From Ectothiorhodospira mobilis (GTDB lineage: Bacteria > Pseudomonadota > Gammaproteobacteria > Ectothiorhodospirales > Ectothiorhodospiraceae), in contig NZ_FOUO01000003.1 in NCBI RefSeq assembly GCF_900114895.1, positions 1-64,000 of the forward strand: a DNA stretch of 64,000 bases, read 5' to 3'. The translations under genes were made by a program, and so were the position numbers. The number at the start of each line of letters is the position of its first letter. Within the stretch, counting starts at the first letter, position 1. Positions 44,114 to 52,589 of this stretch are shown here, piece after piece. The notes under the pieces were generated by a model that saw nothing but the letters and a program-made list of their open reading frames with translations, was not told the origin of the DNA and searched no databases.

Positions 44114-44269
44114 GTGAACCGGTTCTCGATTCCCGCAGATAAAAGGGGCTCGGGATCCTGCCGGGGCCGTCTTGCGGTGGGCGGCGGCTAGACTCCGTAG
44201 ACGGCAGAAGTTGAGTTTTATGCTCGGGTGTAAGGAGACGGCGCCCGGCGCGACCATACGAGGTGTCAC

Positions 44270-44953
44270 ATGGCGACTCATGCGGAAATGCAACAGATCT
44301 ACGACGACATTCGCGGGGATTTCCGCTATCACCACGAACTGAACGGCTGTCTCAATTGCGGCATCTGCACCGCCACCTGTCCCTCCGCCCAGTTCTATGA
44401 CTACAGCCCCCGGGAGATCGTGCAATTGCTCTGGACGGGGAACGTGGAGCAGATCTACGACGCCATGCAGGAGAAGATCTGGGCCTGCGCCCAGTGCATG
44501 ACCTGCGCGGCCCGCTGTCCCTTCCAGAATTCCCCGGGGGGGCTGGTGGCCATCATGCGGGAGGTGGCCATCCAGCACGAGATGCAATCGGCCAAGGATG
44601 TGCTGCGGCCCTTCGGCCGGGTGATGCTCAAGCTCATCACCACGGGCAACCAGCTCTCCCCGGACATGATCCAGCCGGATCACTTCCCCGACTGGGGCCC
44701 CAATATCCAGAAGGTGGAGGGGGATCTGCGCACCCTGCGCAAGGCCATCCCCATGAAGACCCTGCAAACCACGGATACGGCCTGGGAGGTCTCCCTGAAG
44801 ACCTCGGTGGAGATGTACACCATCTGGGAGATGACCGGGGTCCTCAAGTCCCTGGAGCTGATGGATGAGAACCTGTTCGACGTGATCGAGGACTTCATCG
44901 ACGAGAAAAGGGAGGAGTACGACGAGTGGCTGGAAGAACAGGAAGAAGAATAG
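44270..44953 (+). CDS. hdrC1: sHdr subunit C1 (iron-sulfur protein)
   Basis: 227-aa subunit with two [4Fe-4S] ferredoxin motifs: Cys 27, 30, 33, 37 (CLNCGICTATC) and Cys 73, 76, 79, 83 (CAQCMTCAARC). The C-terminal part is helical and ends in an acidic tail. It is the first gene of the six-gene sHdr block (C1-B1-A-hyp-C2-B2), whose complex is proposed to oxidise sulfane sulfur to sulfite with electrons passing through LbpA. It lies 42 nt before hdrB1. Confidence 0.92.
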   Translation: MATHAEMQQIYDDIRGDFRYHHELNGCLNCGICTATCPSAQFYDYSPREIVQLLWTGNVEQIYDAMQEKIWACAQCMTCAARCPFQNSPGGLVAIMREVAIQHEMQSAKDVLRPFGRVMLKLITTGNQLSPDMIQPDHFPDWGPNIQKVEGDLRTLRKAIPMKTLQTTDTAWEVSLKTSVEMYTIWEMTGVLKSLELMDENLFDVIEDFIDEKREEYDEWLEEQEEE

Positions 44954-44995
44954 GCCACACCCACCACCTCATGCGAGCGTAGAGGAGAGGCACCC

Positions 44996-46402
44996 ATGAA
45001 ACCCACCGATCAGAACCACGGGGATGCCGGCATCGATCCCCGGCAGCCGGATTCCGGCGCCCAGGGCCCCGGGGCCGCCCACGGCAGCCGCCAGGGCGTG
45101 GCCGGCCACGGCGCGGCGTTCCGCGAGAGCGGGCTCTCCCGGGAGGAGGCGCGGGCCGCCACCGACTGGGTGCGCAAGCGGGTGGACCGGCGCACCGCCG
45201 ACCTGGGCGAGCGCATGGAGGACGTGCGCGATCACATGTACGAGCTGGAGAAGGAGGGCAAGATCCTGATCCACCGCATCCGGGACGACCACGAGCCCGT
45301 GACGGTGAAGACCCTCTTTGGCTGGGACAAGAAGATCCCCACCCGGCAGCTCTGGCATCACAAGTCCTGCGGCCAGTGCGGCAACATCCCCGGGTATCCC
45401 ACCTCCCTGCTTTGGTTCATGAACCAGTTCGGCTACGAGCCGGGGCGGGACTACCTGGACGAGACCGACCAGACCTCCTGCACCGCCTGGAACTACCACG
45501 GCTCGGGCATCGGCAACGTGGAGTCCCTGGCGGCGGTGTTCCTGCGCAACTTCCACCAGGCCTACGTCTCCGGCCAGCGGCATGGCCACGACGCCGGTCA
45601 CTTCTATCCCCTGGTGCACTGCGGCACCTCCTTTGGCAACTACAAGGAGATCCGCAAGTACCTGATCGAATCGCCCCAGCTGCGGGAGAAGGTCACCAAG
45701 ATCCTGGACAAGCTGGGCCGCCTGGTGGACGGCAAGATCGTCCTCCCCGAGGAGGTGGTGCACTACTCCGAGTGGGTGCACGTGATGCGCCAGCGCATCG
45801 CCTCGGAGCTGCAGAAGATCGATGTCTCCCACATCCGCACCACCGCCCACGTGGCCTGCCACTACTACAAGATGATCCACGAGGATGCCATCTACGACGG
45901 CGACATCCTCGGCGGCAACCGCACCGCCATCATCACCTCCCTGGCCCAGGCCCTGGGGGCCCAGGTGATCGACTATTCCACCTGGTACGACTGCTGCGGC
46001 TTCGGCTTCCGCCACATCATCTCGGAGCGGGAGTTCACCCGCTCATTCACCATGAACCGCAAGATCCGCGTGGCCCGGGAGGAGGCCAACGCCGACGTCA
46101 TGCTGGCCAACGACACCGGCTGTGTCACCACCATGGACAAGAACCAGTGGATCGGCAAGGCGCATCAGCAGGACTTCCAGGTGCCCATCATGGCGGAGGT
46201 GCAGTTCGCCGCCCTGGCCTGCGGTGCCGATCCCTTCAAGATCGTCCAGCTGCAGTGGCATGCCTCCCCCTGCGAGGAACTGGTGGAGAAGATGGGGATC
46301 TCCTGGTCCCAGGCGAAAAAGAACTTCCAGGCCTACCTCAAGGAGGTCGAGCAGGGAAACATCGAATATCTCTACAAACCCGAACTGGCTTACGGGGGGT
46401 AA
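44996..46402 (+). CDS. hdrB1: sHdr subunit B1 (CCG-domain protein)
   Basis: 468-aa heterodisulfide-reductase B-like subunit. Conserved cysteine groups are CGQCGNIPGYPT, VACHYYKM, WYDCCGFGFRH and NDTGCVTT, which in HdrB bind noncubane [4Fe-4S] clusters. The N-terminal ~45 residues are Gly/Pro-rich and not conserved; the family part begins around residue 55. AGAGGAGAGG precedes the ATG. It lies 6 nt before hdrA. Confidence 0.92.
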   Translation: MKPTDQNHGDAGIDPRQPDSGAQGPGAAHGSRQGVAGHGAAFRESGLSREEARAATDWVRKRVDRRTADLGERMEDVRDHMYELEKEGKILIHRIRDDHEPVTVKTLFGWDKKIPTRQLWHHKSCGQCGNIPGYPTSLLWFMNQFGYEPGRDYLDETDQTSCTAWNYHGSGIGNVESLAAVFLRNFHQAYVSGQRHGHDAGHFYPLVHCGTSFGNYKEIRKYLIESPQLREKVTKILDKLGRLVDGKIVLPEEVVHYSEWVHVMRQRIASELQKIDVSHIRTTAHVACHYYKMIHEDAIYDGDILGGNRTAIITSLAQALGAQVIDYSTWYDCCGFGFRHIISEREFTRSFTMNRKIRVAREEANADVMLANDTGCVTTMDKNQWIGKAHQQDFQVPIMAEVQFAALACGADPFKIVQLQWHASPCEELVEKMGISWSQAKKNFQAYLKEVEQGNIEYLYKPELAYGG

Positions 46403-46408
46403 GGCATC

Positions 46409-47458
46409 ATGCAGGACACAGTACTGATCGTCGGATCGGGGCCGGCGGGGCTGTCGGCCGCCGCCCAGGTGACGGGCGCGGGCCGCAGGGCCGTGCTGGT
46501 GGAGAAGGAGGACACCCTGGGGGGCGCCCCCATCCTCTCCGGCTACGCCAAGCTGGTCCCCTCCGGCGAATGGGCCCGGGACGCCATCGGCCGCATGGTG
46601 CGGCGGGTGGAGGAGGAGGAGAAGATCACCGTGCACAAGGGCACCCGGGTCACGCGCCTGGACGGGGAGGCTGGTGACTTCACCGCCGAACTGGATAACG
46701 GCCAGAAGGTGAAGGCCGGTGCCGTGGTCCTGGCCACGGGGTTCACCCACTTCGATCCGGTGAACAAGCCCGAATGGGGGTTTGGCACCTTCCCGGACGT
46801 GATCACCACCACCCAGATGGAACAGATGGTGGCCAACGGCAAGATCGCCTGCCCCTCCGACGGCCGCACCCCCGAGCGGGTGGCCATCCTCCTGTGCGTC
46901 GGTTCCCGGGACCGGCAGATCGGGCGGGAGTGGTGCTCCAAGATCTGCTGCACCGTCTCCACCAACCTGGCCATGGAGATCAAGGAGCTCTCCCCCGAGA
47001 CGGAGGTGTTCATCTACTACATGGACATCCGCACCTTCGGCCTCTACGAGGACCGCTTCTACTGGACCTCCCAGGAGGAATTCCAGACCAAGTTCGTCAA
47101 GGCCCGCATCGCCGAGGTGACCGCCTCCGGGGACGGCCGCCTGCTGCTGAAGGGGGAGGACACCCTGGTGAAGCGGCCCATCGTCATCCCCTTCGACATC
47201 GTCGTGCACGCCGTGGGCATGGATCCCAACCAGGACAATCCGGAGATCGCCCGGGTCTTTGGCGTGGACCTGGAGAAACATGGCTACCTGCAGCGCGCGG
47301 AGCATTACACCAATCCCTGCGGCACCAGCCGCCCCGGGATCTACGCCTGCGGTGCCGCCTACGGGCCCGAGACCATCGACGATTCCATCTCCCAGGGGGC
47401 GGCCGCCGGTTGCCGCGCTGCGGCGGACGTGCAGCCCCATGGGCGCAAGGCGGGTTGA
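46409..47458 (+). CDS. hdrA: sHdr subunit A (flavin/iron-sulfur protein)
   Basis: 349-aa FAD-binding subunit with an N-terminal dinucleotide fold (LIVGSGPAGLSAA, 6-18). The HdrA cluster cysteines are C163 (CVGSRDRQ), C176, C180 and C181 (CSKICC). A C-terminal FAD segment follows (YACGAAYGPETIDDSI). Like other sHdrA proteins it is shorter than methanogen HdrA and lacks added ferredoxin domains. It is separated from the next gene by 1 nt. Confidence 0.93.
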   Translation: MQDTVLIVGSGPAGLSAAAQVTGAGRRAVLVEKEDTLGGAPILSGYAKLVPSGEWARDAIGRMVRRVEEEEKITVHKGTRVTRLDGEAGDFTAELDNGQKVKAGAVVLATGFTHFDPVNKPEWGFGTFPDVITTTQMEQMVANGKIACPSDGRTPERVAILLCVGSRDRQIGREWCSKICCTVSTNLAMEIKELSPETEVFIYYMDIRTFGLYEDRFYWTSQEEFQTKFVKARIAEVTASGDGRLLLKGEDTLVKRPIVIPFDIVVHAVGMDPNQDNPEIARVFGVDLEKHGYLQRAEHYTNPCGTSRPGIYACGAAYGPETIDDSISQGAAAGCRAAADVQPHGRKAG

Positions 47459-47459
47459 G

Positions 47460-48266
47460 ATGGCCATGGAACGGGGCATCGAACCGGCCCGCCTGGCGAT
47501 CCGTCTGGAACCGCGCATCGCCGCCCACAAGCTCGACGGCCTGCTGGAGGACATGAAGGACCGGGGCGGGGTGGAGACCTATCTGGAGGCCCTGCGGGGC
47601 AAGCAGCGGGTCTTCCTCGCCGCCCTGCCTGAGGCCGCGCCGCCGGCCCACCTGGACGCCGGGGTGGTCACGGTCCTGCTGGATTGCGTCTTCCCCGCGC
47701 GGCGGCGCCTGGCCGAGGGGGTGTCCCGGGATCCCGGGACCGCCTCCCGGGCCCTGCTGGAGCTGGTCTACGCAAAGGCCCCGCTCATGGACCGCATGCA
47801 GGCCTTCTGCGACGCCTTCCCGGCGGCGGACCGCAAGCTGCGCCGTTGCGCCTGGGACTGGGCGGCGGAGGTGCTGCACTTTCGCCGGCCCGAGGCCGTG
47901 CCGCTGATGACCCGCTGGGTGTGGGATACGGGCACCATGAGCGGCGCGGTGCGCCAGTTCGTGGCCGGCAGCGAGGATCTGGACCATCTCCCCCTGGGGG
48001 CCACCCCGGAGGATCTGGAGGCGGTACGGGCCTGGTTCGTGGAGCACCTGACCGCCAGCGGGTTCTACCGCGACCTGCCCCTGATCACGGATCTGATCCT
48101 GGCCCGGGGGTATGCGGACTATGTGCGTTCCGTCTCCGGCGGACTGGGGATCCTGCAGGGGGACTTCGGCGCCCGGCAGGATCCCATGGAGCTGGTGGTG
48201 AAACTACTGGGGATCGACCAGCGGCGGGGCGAACGCCACGCCGCCGCGTCGAGGACATGGCACTAG
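47460..48266 (+). CDS. sHdr-associated conserved protein (hyp)
   Basis: 268-aa mostly helical soluble protein lying between hdrA and hdrC2, as in the known sHdr gene order. It has cysteines in LLDCVFP, AFCDAFP and RRCAWDW, and no CxxC motif, signal or membrane segment. Its start at 47460 lies one base after the hdrA stop. Function is not established; its constant place suggests a structural or assembly role in the complex. Confidence 0.85.
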   Translation: MAMERGIEPARLAIRLEPRIAAHKLDGLLEDMKDRGGVETYLEALRGKQRVFLAALPEAAPPAHLDAGVVTVLLDCVFPARRRLAEGVSRDPGTASRALLELVYAKAPLMDRMQAFCDAFPAADRKLRRCAWDWAAEVLHFRRPEAVPLMTRWVWDTGTMSGAVRQFVAGSEDLDHLPLGATPEDLEAVRAWFVEHLTASGFYRDLPLITDLILARGYADYVRSVSGGLGILQGDFGARQDPMELVVKLLGIDQRRGERHAAASRTWH

Positions 48267-48301
48267 GCCCGGACCGCTGGCCTTGAGTTTCGGAGAAGAG
48301 C

Positions 48302-49018
48302 ATGGCGATTCACGAGAAATCCCTCATCGAACCCGAGCGTCTGCTCCATCACGACAAGCTGGTGGTGGACGGTGTGGACGTCTCCGGGCACTGGAACACG
48401 ATGATCACGCCACGGACCCTCACCACCTATGATGAGGACTTCGAGGCCCGTATCCGCAGCATCCCCGGCGGGGAGAACGTGCACCGCTGCTGGCAATGCG
48501 GTTCGTGCACCAATTCCTGCACCATGTACGCCCAGAACGTGCAGTTCAATCCGCGCTACTGGATCTACGCGGTGCGCCTGGGCCTCAAGGACGAGATCAT
48601 CAAGGACAAGGACATCATCTGGCAGTGCGTCTCCTGCAACAAGTGCACCCACATCTGTCCCCGGGACGTGCGCCCCGAGGGGGTGATGAAGGCGCTGGCC
48701 CACTGGCTGGAGGCGGAAGGGTACACCCAGAAGAGCCCCTCCACGATCTTCGACGAGGCCTTTGCCGACCAGGTCATGGACACCGGCCGCATGGAGGATG
48801 CCCACTTGATCGTGACCTTCTTCCGCCGCACGGGGCAGTCCCTCTTCCAGGGCTGGCTGCGGGTCTTTGGCGGCCGCCTCATGCGTCACATGCCCGTGGG
48901 CATGGGGCTGCGCATGGGTGGCCATCTCCTGCATGCCCCCCGCACCCGCTCCTGGGGCAAGACGCGAAAGGTCCTCAAGGAGTACATCCAGGAACAGAAG
49001 GAGGCCGCCCATGGCTAA
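48302..49018 (+). CDS. hdrC2: sHdr subunit C2 (iron-sulfur protein)
   Basis: 238-aa subunit with two ferredoxin motifs: Cys 63, 66, 69, 73 (CWQCGSCTNSC) and Cys 109, 112, 115, 119 (CVSCNKCTHIC). The N-terminal ~50 residues lack cysteines, and the C-terminal part is basic and helical. Its 3' end overlaps hdrB2 by 8 nt. It pairs with HdrB2 as HdrC1 does with HdrB1. Confidence 0.92.
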   Translation: MAIHEKSLIEPERLLHHDKLVVDGVDVSGHWNTMITPRTLTTYDEDFEARIRSIPGGENVHRCWQCGSCTNSCTMYAQNVQFNPRYWIYAVRLGLKDEIIKDKDIIWQCVSCNKCTHICPRDVRPEGVMKALAHWLEAEGYTQKSPSTIFDEAFADQVMDTGRMEDAHLIVTFFRRTGQSLFQGWLRVFGGRLMRHMPVGMGLRMGGHLLHAPRTRSWGKTRKVLKEYIQEQKEAAHG

Positions 49019-49922
49019 GGTTGCATACTATCCCGGCTGTGCGCTGGAGGGCTCCGGTGGCCCCTACCACAAGTCCACCCGAGTCCTGGTACAGTCCCTG
49101 GGGTTGGAGATGGAGGAGATGCCCGACTACAACTGCTGCGGGGCCATGGAGGTGAAGAACGTCCATCCCATGCTGCAGACCTATCTGTCCTCGCGCAATC
49201 TAGCCATCGTCGCCGAGCGCATGGGCATGGACACCGTCATGGCCCCCTGCAACGGCTGCTATCACAACCTCAAGAAGGCGGAGTACGAGACCGCCACCTC
49301 GGGGGAGACGATGCAGACCGTGCAGGACATGGCACGCAAGGCCGAGGACCCGGTCTATGCCGGGGACGTGCGCACCCTGCACCTGCTGGAGTGGCTCATG
49401 GAAGAGCTGGGGCCCGACGGCCTGCGCCGCAAGCTCAAGAAGGGCCTCAACGGCCTGCGCATCGCCAACTACTATGGCTGCATGTATACCCGGCCGCGGC
49501 AGATCTTCCCGGAGAAGGACCGGGGGCCCGGGTCCGAGTCCACCTACCGGCCCCACTTCATGGACGACCTGCTGGCCGCCGCCGGCGCGGTGAACGTGGA
49601 CTTCCCCCTGAAGACCGCCTGCTGCGGCGGTGCCCATACCCTCTCGGACGCCGACACCTCCACCCAACTGGTGCTCAACCTGCTGCAGGCGGCGGAGGCG
49701 GCGGGGGCCGATGTCATCGCCACGGAATGCCCCACCTGCCACTCCGGCCTGGAGATGCACCAGGTACGGGCCGAGACGGAGTTCGGCATCACCACCAACG
49801 TGAAGATCCTCTACTTCACGCAGCTGCTGGGGCTGGCCATGGGGCTGTCCCCCCGCAAGCTGGGGATCCATGAGAACGTCAGCGATTCCCTCGACCTGCT
49901 GCGGGCGAAGGGGGTGATCTGA
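49011..49922 (+). CDS. hdrB2: sHdr subunit B2 (CCG-domain protein)
   Basis: 303-aa HdrB-type subunit with two complete CCG motifs. The first comprises YPGC, NCCGAME and APCNGCYHN; the second YYGCMYTRP, ACCGGAHT and TECPTCHSG. These bind the noncubane clusters that in methanogens cleave the heterodisulfide. The ATG at 49011 overlaps the hdrC2 stop. It is the last of the six sHdr genes, 52 nt before lbpA1. Confidence 0.94.
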   Translation: MAKVAYYPGCALEGSGGPYHKSTRVLVQSLGLEMEEMPDYNCCGAMEVKNVHPMLQTYLSSRNLAIVAERMGMDTVMAPCNGCYHNLKKAEYETATSGETMQTVQDMARKAEDPVYAGDVRTLHLLEWLMEELGPDGLRRKLKKGLNGLRIANYYGCMYTRPRQIFPEKDRGPGSESTYRPHFMDDLLAAAGAVNVDFPLKTACCGGAHTLSDADTSTQLVLNLLQAAEAAGADVIATECPTCHSGLEMHQVRAETEFGITTNVKILYFTQLLGLAMGLSPRKLGIHENVSDSLDLLRAKGVI

Positions 49923-49974
49923 GGACCACGGCGTGCCCGGGGGGACCCCGGGCGGCCCGGCGGGAAGCGCATAG

Positions 49975-50418
49975 ATGGACTGTAACGGCTGCGACTTCAG
50001 ACCGGACCGGTACTACGACGACGAATACCAGATCTGGCTTCGCCGTGAACCGGACGACACCCTCACGGTGGGCATGACGGACCTGTCCCAGGCCATCGCC
50101 GGGCACATCCTGCACGTGCGCGTGCGCCGGCCGGGGACCCGCCGGCCGCCGGGCAAACCGGTGGCCACCATCGAGAGCGGGAAATGGGCCGGCCCCGTGC
50201 CCAATTTCATCGACTGCACCATCGTCGAGGCCAATGAACGCATCATGGAGCAACCGGAGCTGCTCAATGCCGATCCCTACGGGGCCTGGATCGCCCGGGT
50301 GGAGACCCCGGGCGGGGCCGGCGCCGTGCTGGGGCGCTTTATCACCGGCGAGGCCGCCCGGGAGGGCTACTGCGCACGGGCGCGCCGGGATGAGATCCAC
50401 TGCAAGCAGGCAACCTGA
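49975..50418 (+). CDS. lbpA1: Lipoate-binding protein LbpA1
   Basis: 147-aa GcvH-like lipoyl carrier. The lipoyl lysine is K70 in ATIESGKWAGP. It has five cysteines (3, 6, 81, 133, 143), including CNGC at the N terminus and a cysteine 11 residues after the lipoyl lysine, more than expected for glycine-cleavage H proteins. LbpA proteins of sHdr loci are the indispensable partners of the complex and do not replace GcvH. No glycine-cleavage genes are nearby. It is one of two copies in this locus; LbpA2 lies 0.5 kb downstream. Confidence 0.88.
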   Translation: MDCNGCDFRPDRYYDDEYQIWLRREPDDTLTVGMTDLSQAIAGHILHVRVRRPGTRRPPGKPVATIESGKWAGPVPNFIDCTIVEANERIMEQPELLNADPYGAWIARVETPGGAGAVLGRFITGEAAREGYCARARRDEIHCKQAT

Positions 50419-50427
50419 GGACCCATC

Positions 50428-50829
50428 GTGTCCAGCCATGACATGGAACAAGACGACGCCGAACAGACCGTCCTGCTGGTGATGACCAGCGGACCCGATA
50501 CCCCCGCCCGCTGCGGCACCCCCTTCTACCTGGGGTCGGTGCTGGCGGCCATGGACGCCCGCGTGCACATCTTCTTCACCATGGCGGGGGTGCAGCTCAT
50601 GCGCCGGGGCGTGGCCGAGGAACTGCGCGCCATGGAAGGGGGCAAGCGCGTCATCGAGTTCATCCGCGACGCCAAGCGGGCGGGGGTGATCCTGCATGTC
50701 TGCGATCCCGCCCTGCCGGGGTACGGCATCGACCCGCAAACGGACCTCATCGAGGAGGTGGACCACGTGGGGCGGGCCAGCGATCTGGGGGACCTGCTGC
50801 TGCAGGCGGACAAGGTGCTGTCCTTCTGA
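50428..50829 (+). CDS. Second DsrE-family protein
   Basis: 133-aa DsrE/F-like protein starting with GTG. Conserved features are the FFTMAGVQLMRRG turn and Cys in LHVCDPALP, the probable sulfur-binding residue, with a second Cys in the CGTPF loop. It differs from the DsrE3-type protein at 43643 and lacks the Met/Pro-rich loop. Its place between two lbpA genes suggests sulfur transfer close to the lipoyl carrier. It ends before a 114-bp gap with an FNR-like promoter. Confidence 0.82.
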   Translation: MSSHDMEQDDAEQTVLLVMTSGPDTPARCGTPFYLGSVLAAMDARVHIFFTMAGVQLMRRGVAEELRAMEGGKRVIEFIRDAKRAGVILHVCDPALPGYGIDPQTDLIEEVDHVGRASDLGDLLLQADKVLSF

Positions 50830-50853
50830 GCCAAGCCCCGGGGACGGCTGTGT

Positions 50854-50896
50854 TTGATCCAGATCAGGACCGTGCCCCCGCCACAACCCGGATACT
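50854..50896 (+). promoter_or_regulatory. FNR/ANR-type class II promoter before lbpA2
   Basis: TTGAT-CCAG-ATCAG (50854-50867) matches 9 of 10 positions of the FNR/ANR consensus. A -10-like GATACT lies at 50891-50896, which puts the start site near 50903, about 42 bp from the box centre, the spacing of class II FNR promoters. It lies inside the sulfur operon, 77 nt before the lbpA2 ATG. Confidence 0.55.
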
Positions 50897-50943
50897 CGGG
50901 ATGCCTTTAGTCATATCTTCATAAGAAACTGGGAGGAAAAAGC

Positions 50944-51381
50944 ATGGGAGCCGTCAAGGGCTGCGAACTGCCGGAGGATCTGCTCTACAGCGTCGAGAAC
51001 AACGTCTGGGTGCGCCGGGAATCCGACGGCACCGCCACCGTGGGGCTCACCGCCTATGCCGCCACCCTGGCGGGCCAGGTGGTGTCCTACACCCCGAAGA
51101 AGGTGGGCAAGGACGTGAAGAAGGACAAGTCCTGCGCCACCGTGGAGTCGGGCAAGTGGGTGGGGCCGGCCAAGACCCCCGTGGGCGGTGAGGTCACGGC
51201 GGTGAACGAGGCCGTCTCCGCCAATCCCGGCCTGATCAACCAGGACCCCTACGGCGAGGGCTGGCTGGTGAAGATCCAGCCCGCCGACTGGGACGGGGAT
51301 ACCGCCGGCCTCAAGACCGGCAGCGAGGCCCTGCAGGCCTTCCAGGAGAAGATGGACGCCGACGGCTTCGAGGGCTGCTGA
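50944..51381 (+). CDS. lbpA2: Lipoate-binding protein LbpA2
   Basis: 145-aa GcvH-like carrier with lipoyl lysine K71 in ATVESGKWVGP, followed by GGEVTAVNEAV and the C-terminal lipoyl fold. Cysteines lie at 7, 64 and 145; the last is the C-terminal residue. GGGAGGAAAA gives a very strong ribosome site, consistent with high expression. It is proposed to carry electrons or sulfur-bound intermediates to and from sHdr. It is followed 62 nt later by lipS1, which helps make its cofactor. Confidence 0.92.
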   Translation: MGAVKGCELPEDLLYSVENNVWVRRESDGTATVGLTAYAATLAGQVVSYTPKKVGKDVKKDKSCATVESGKWVGPAKTPVGGEVTAVNEAVSANPGLINQDPYGEGWLVKIQPADWDGDTAGLKTGSEALQAFQEKMDADGFEGC

Positions 51382-51443
51382 AGCCCGCCGGAGTGGCCCC
51401 TCCCCGCAGGAGGGGCCCGATCCCCCCAGAGCGAAGGATTCCC

Positions 51444-52586
51444 ATGAGCGACTGGCAATCACGTCTGGCCCGGGTGGAGCCCCTGGAGGACATCCCGCTG
51501 GATCCGGATCTGGTGCGCACCCTGGAGGCGGCGCACGGGGCCCGGTTCGACGGCGAGGCCACCCCGGTGGATCTCTACACCCCCACCTTCAAGACCTATC
51601 AGACCTCCGAGATCCGCAGCTGCGGCAAGAACGCCTGGCCCGCGGTCTCGGTCACCGGGTCCCACTGCAAACTGCAGTGCGACCACTGCAAGGGCCAACT
51701 GCTGGAGCCCATGATCCCGGCCACCACCCCCGGGGAGCTGTGGCAGGTGGTGCAGGGCATCGTGGCGGACGGCGGCCGGGGCATGCTCCTCACCGGGGGC
51801 TCCAACCACCGCAACGAGGTGGAATACGGCCCCTTCTACGACACCATCCGGCGCATCAAGGACCACTTCCCGGGCTTTCGCATCGCCCTGCACACCGCCC
51901 TGGTGGACGACGATACCGCCCGCTGCATGGAACAGGCGGGGGTGGACACCGCCATGATGGACGTCATCGGCGCCCAGGAGACCATCACCCGGGTCTATCA
52001 CCTGCGCCGCTCGGTGGAGGACTTCGAGGCCACCCTGGAGGCCCTGGTGAAGACCCGCATGAAGGTGGTACCCCACATCGTCATGGGGCTGCACTACGGG
52101 CGCTTTTTGGGGGAGTGGGAGGCCCTGCGCATGATCCGCCGCCACCCGCCGGATGCCGTGGTGCTGGTGGTGGTGATGCCCTTCTACGCCCCCGAGCGCA
52201 AACCCTTCGCCACCCCCGGGGCCGGGGAGGTGGGCCGCTACTTCCTGGAGGCGCGGCGCACCCTGAAGGACACCCGGCTGCTGCTGGGCTGCGCCCGCCC
52301 GGCCGGGGAGGTCAAGGGGGCCATGGACGCCTATGCCGTCATGGCGGGCCTGGACGGGATCGCCCACCCGGCGGACGGGATCGTGGAGCTGGCCACCCGC
52401 CTGGGACGCCGTGCGCGGGTGATCCCCGCCTGCTGTTCCATGACCCTGGGGGAGGCGGGGACGGCCAACGGCACCGAGGCGGGGCTGGAGATCGATCTGG
52501 AGGCGGTGATCGCCGATGAACGGGCCCGCCGCCGGGGGGTCGGGGTGGCCCCCGGCGGCATCCCGGTGGTGGCCGCGGGGGGATGA
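51444..52586 (+). CDS. lipS1: Radical SAM lipoyl synthase LipS1
   Basis: 380-aa radical SAM enzyme. The [4Fe-4S]-SAM motif is C75-x3-C79-x2-C82 (CKLQCDHC), with the Gly-rich GMLLTGGSN motif near 117-125. LipS1 and LipS2 together insert the two sulfurs into octanoyl-LbpA in the sHdr-linked lipoate pathway, instead of LipA. The ATG at 51444 follows a GAAGGA site. It lies directly after lbpA2 and 3 nt before the ligase gene, forming the lipoate-assembly operon. Confidence 0.9.
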   Translation: MSDWQSRLARVEPLEDIPLDPDLVRTLEAAHGARFDGEATPVDLYTPTFKTYQTSEIRSCGKNAWPAVSVTGSHCKLQCDHCKGQLLEPMIPATTPGELWQVVQGIVADGGRGMLLTGGSNHRNEVEYGPFYDTIRRIKDHFPGFRIALHTALVDDDTARCMEQAGVDTAMMDVIGAQETITRVYHLRRSVEDFEATLEALVKTRMKVVPHIVMGLHYGRFLGEWEALRMIRRHPPDAVVLVVVMPFYAPERKPFATPGAGEVGRYFLEARRTLKDTRLLLGCARPAGEVKGAMDAYAVMAGLDGIAHPADGIVELATRLGRRARVIPACCSMTLGEAGTANGTEAGLEIDLEAVIADERARRRGVGVAPGGIPVVAAGG

Positions 52587-52589
52587 GCC

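Noticed and set aside
49975-51381. Glycine-cleavage H protein (gcvH) as the identity of the two lipoyl proteins
   Set aside because: There are no gcvT or gcvP genes nearby, both lie inside the sHdr/lipoate locus, and their cysteine content and context fit LbpA.
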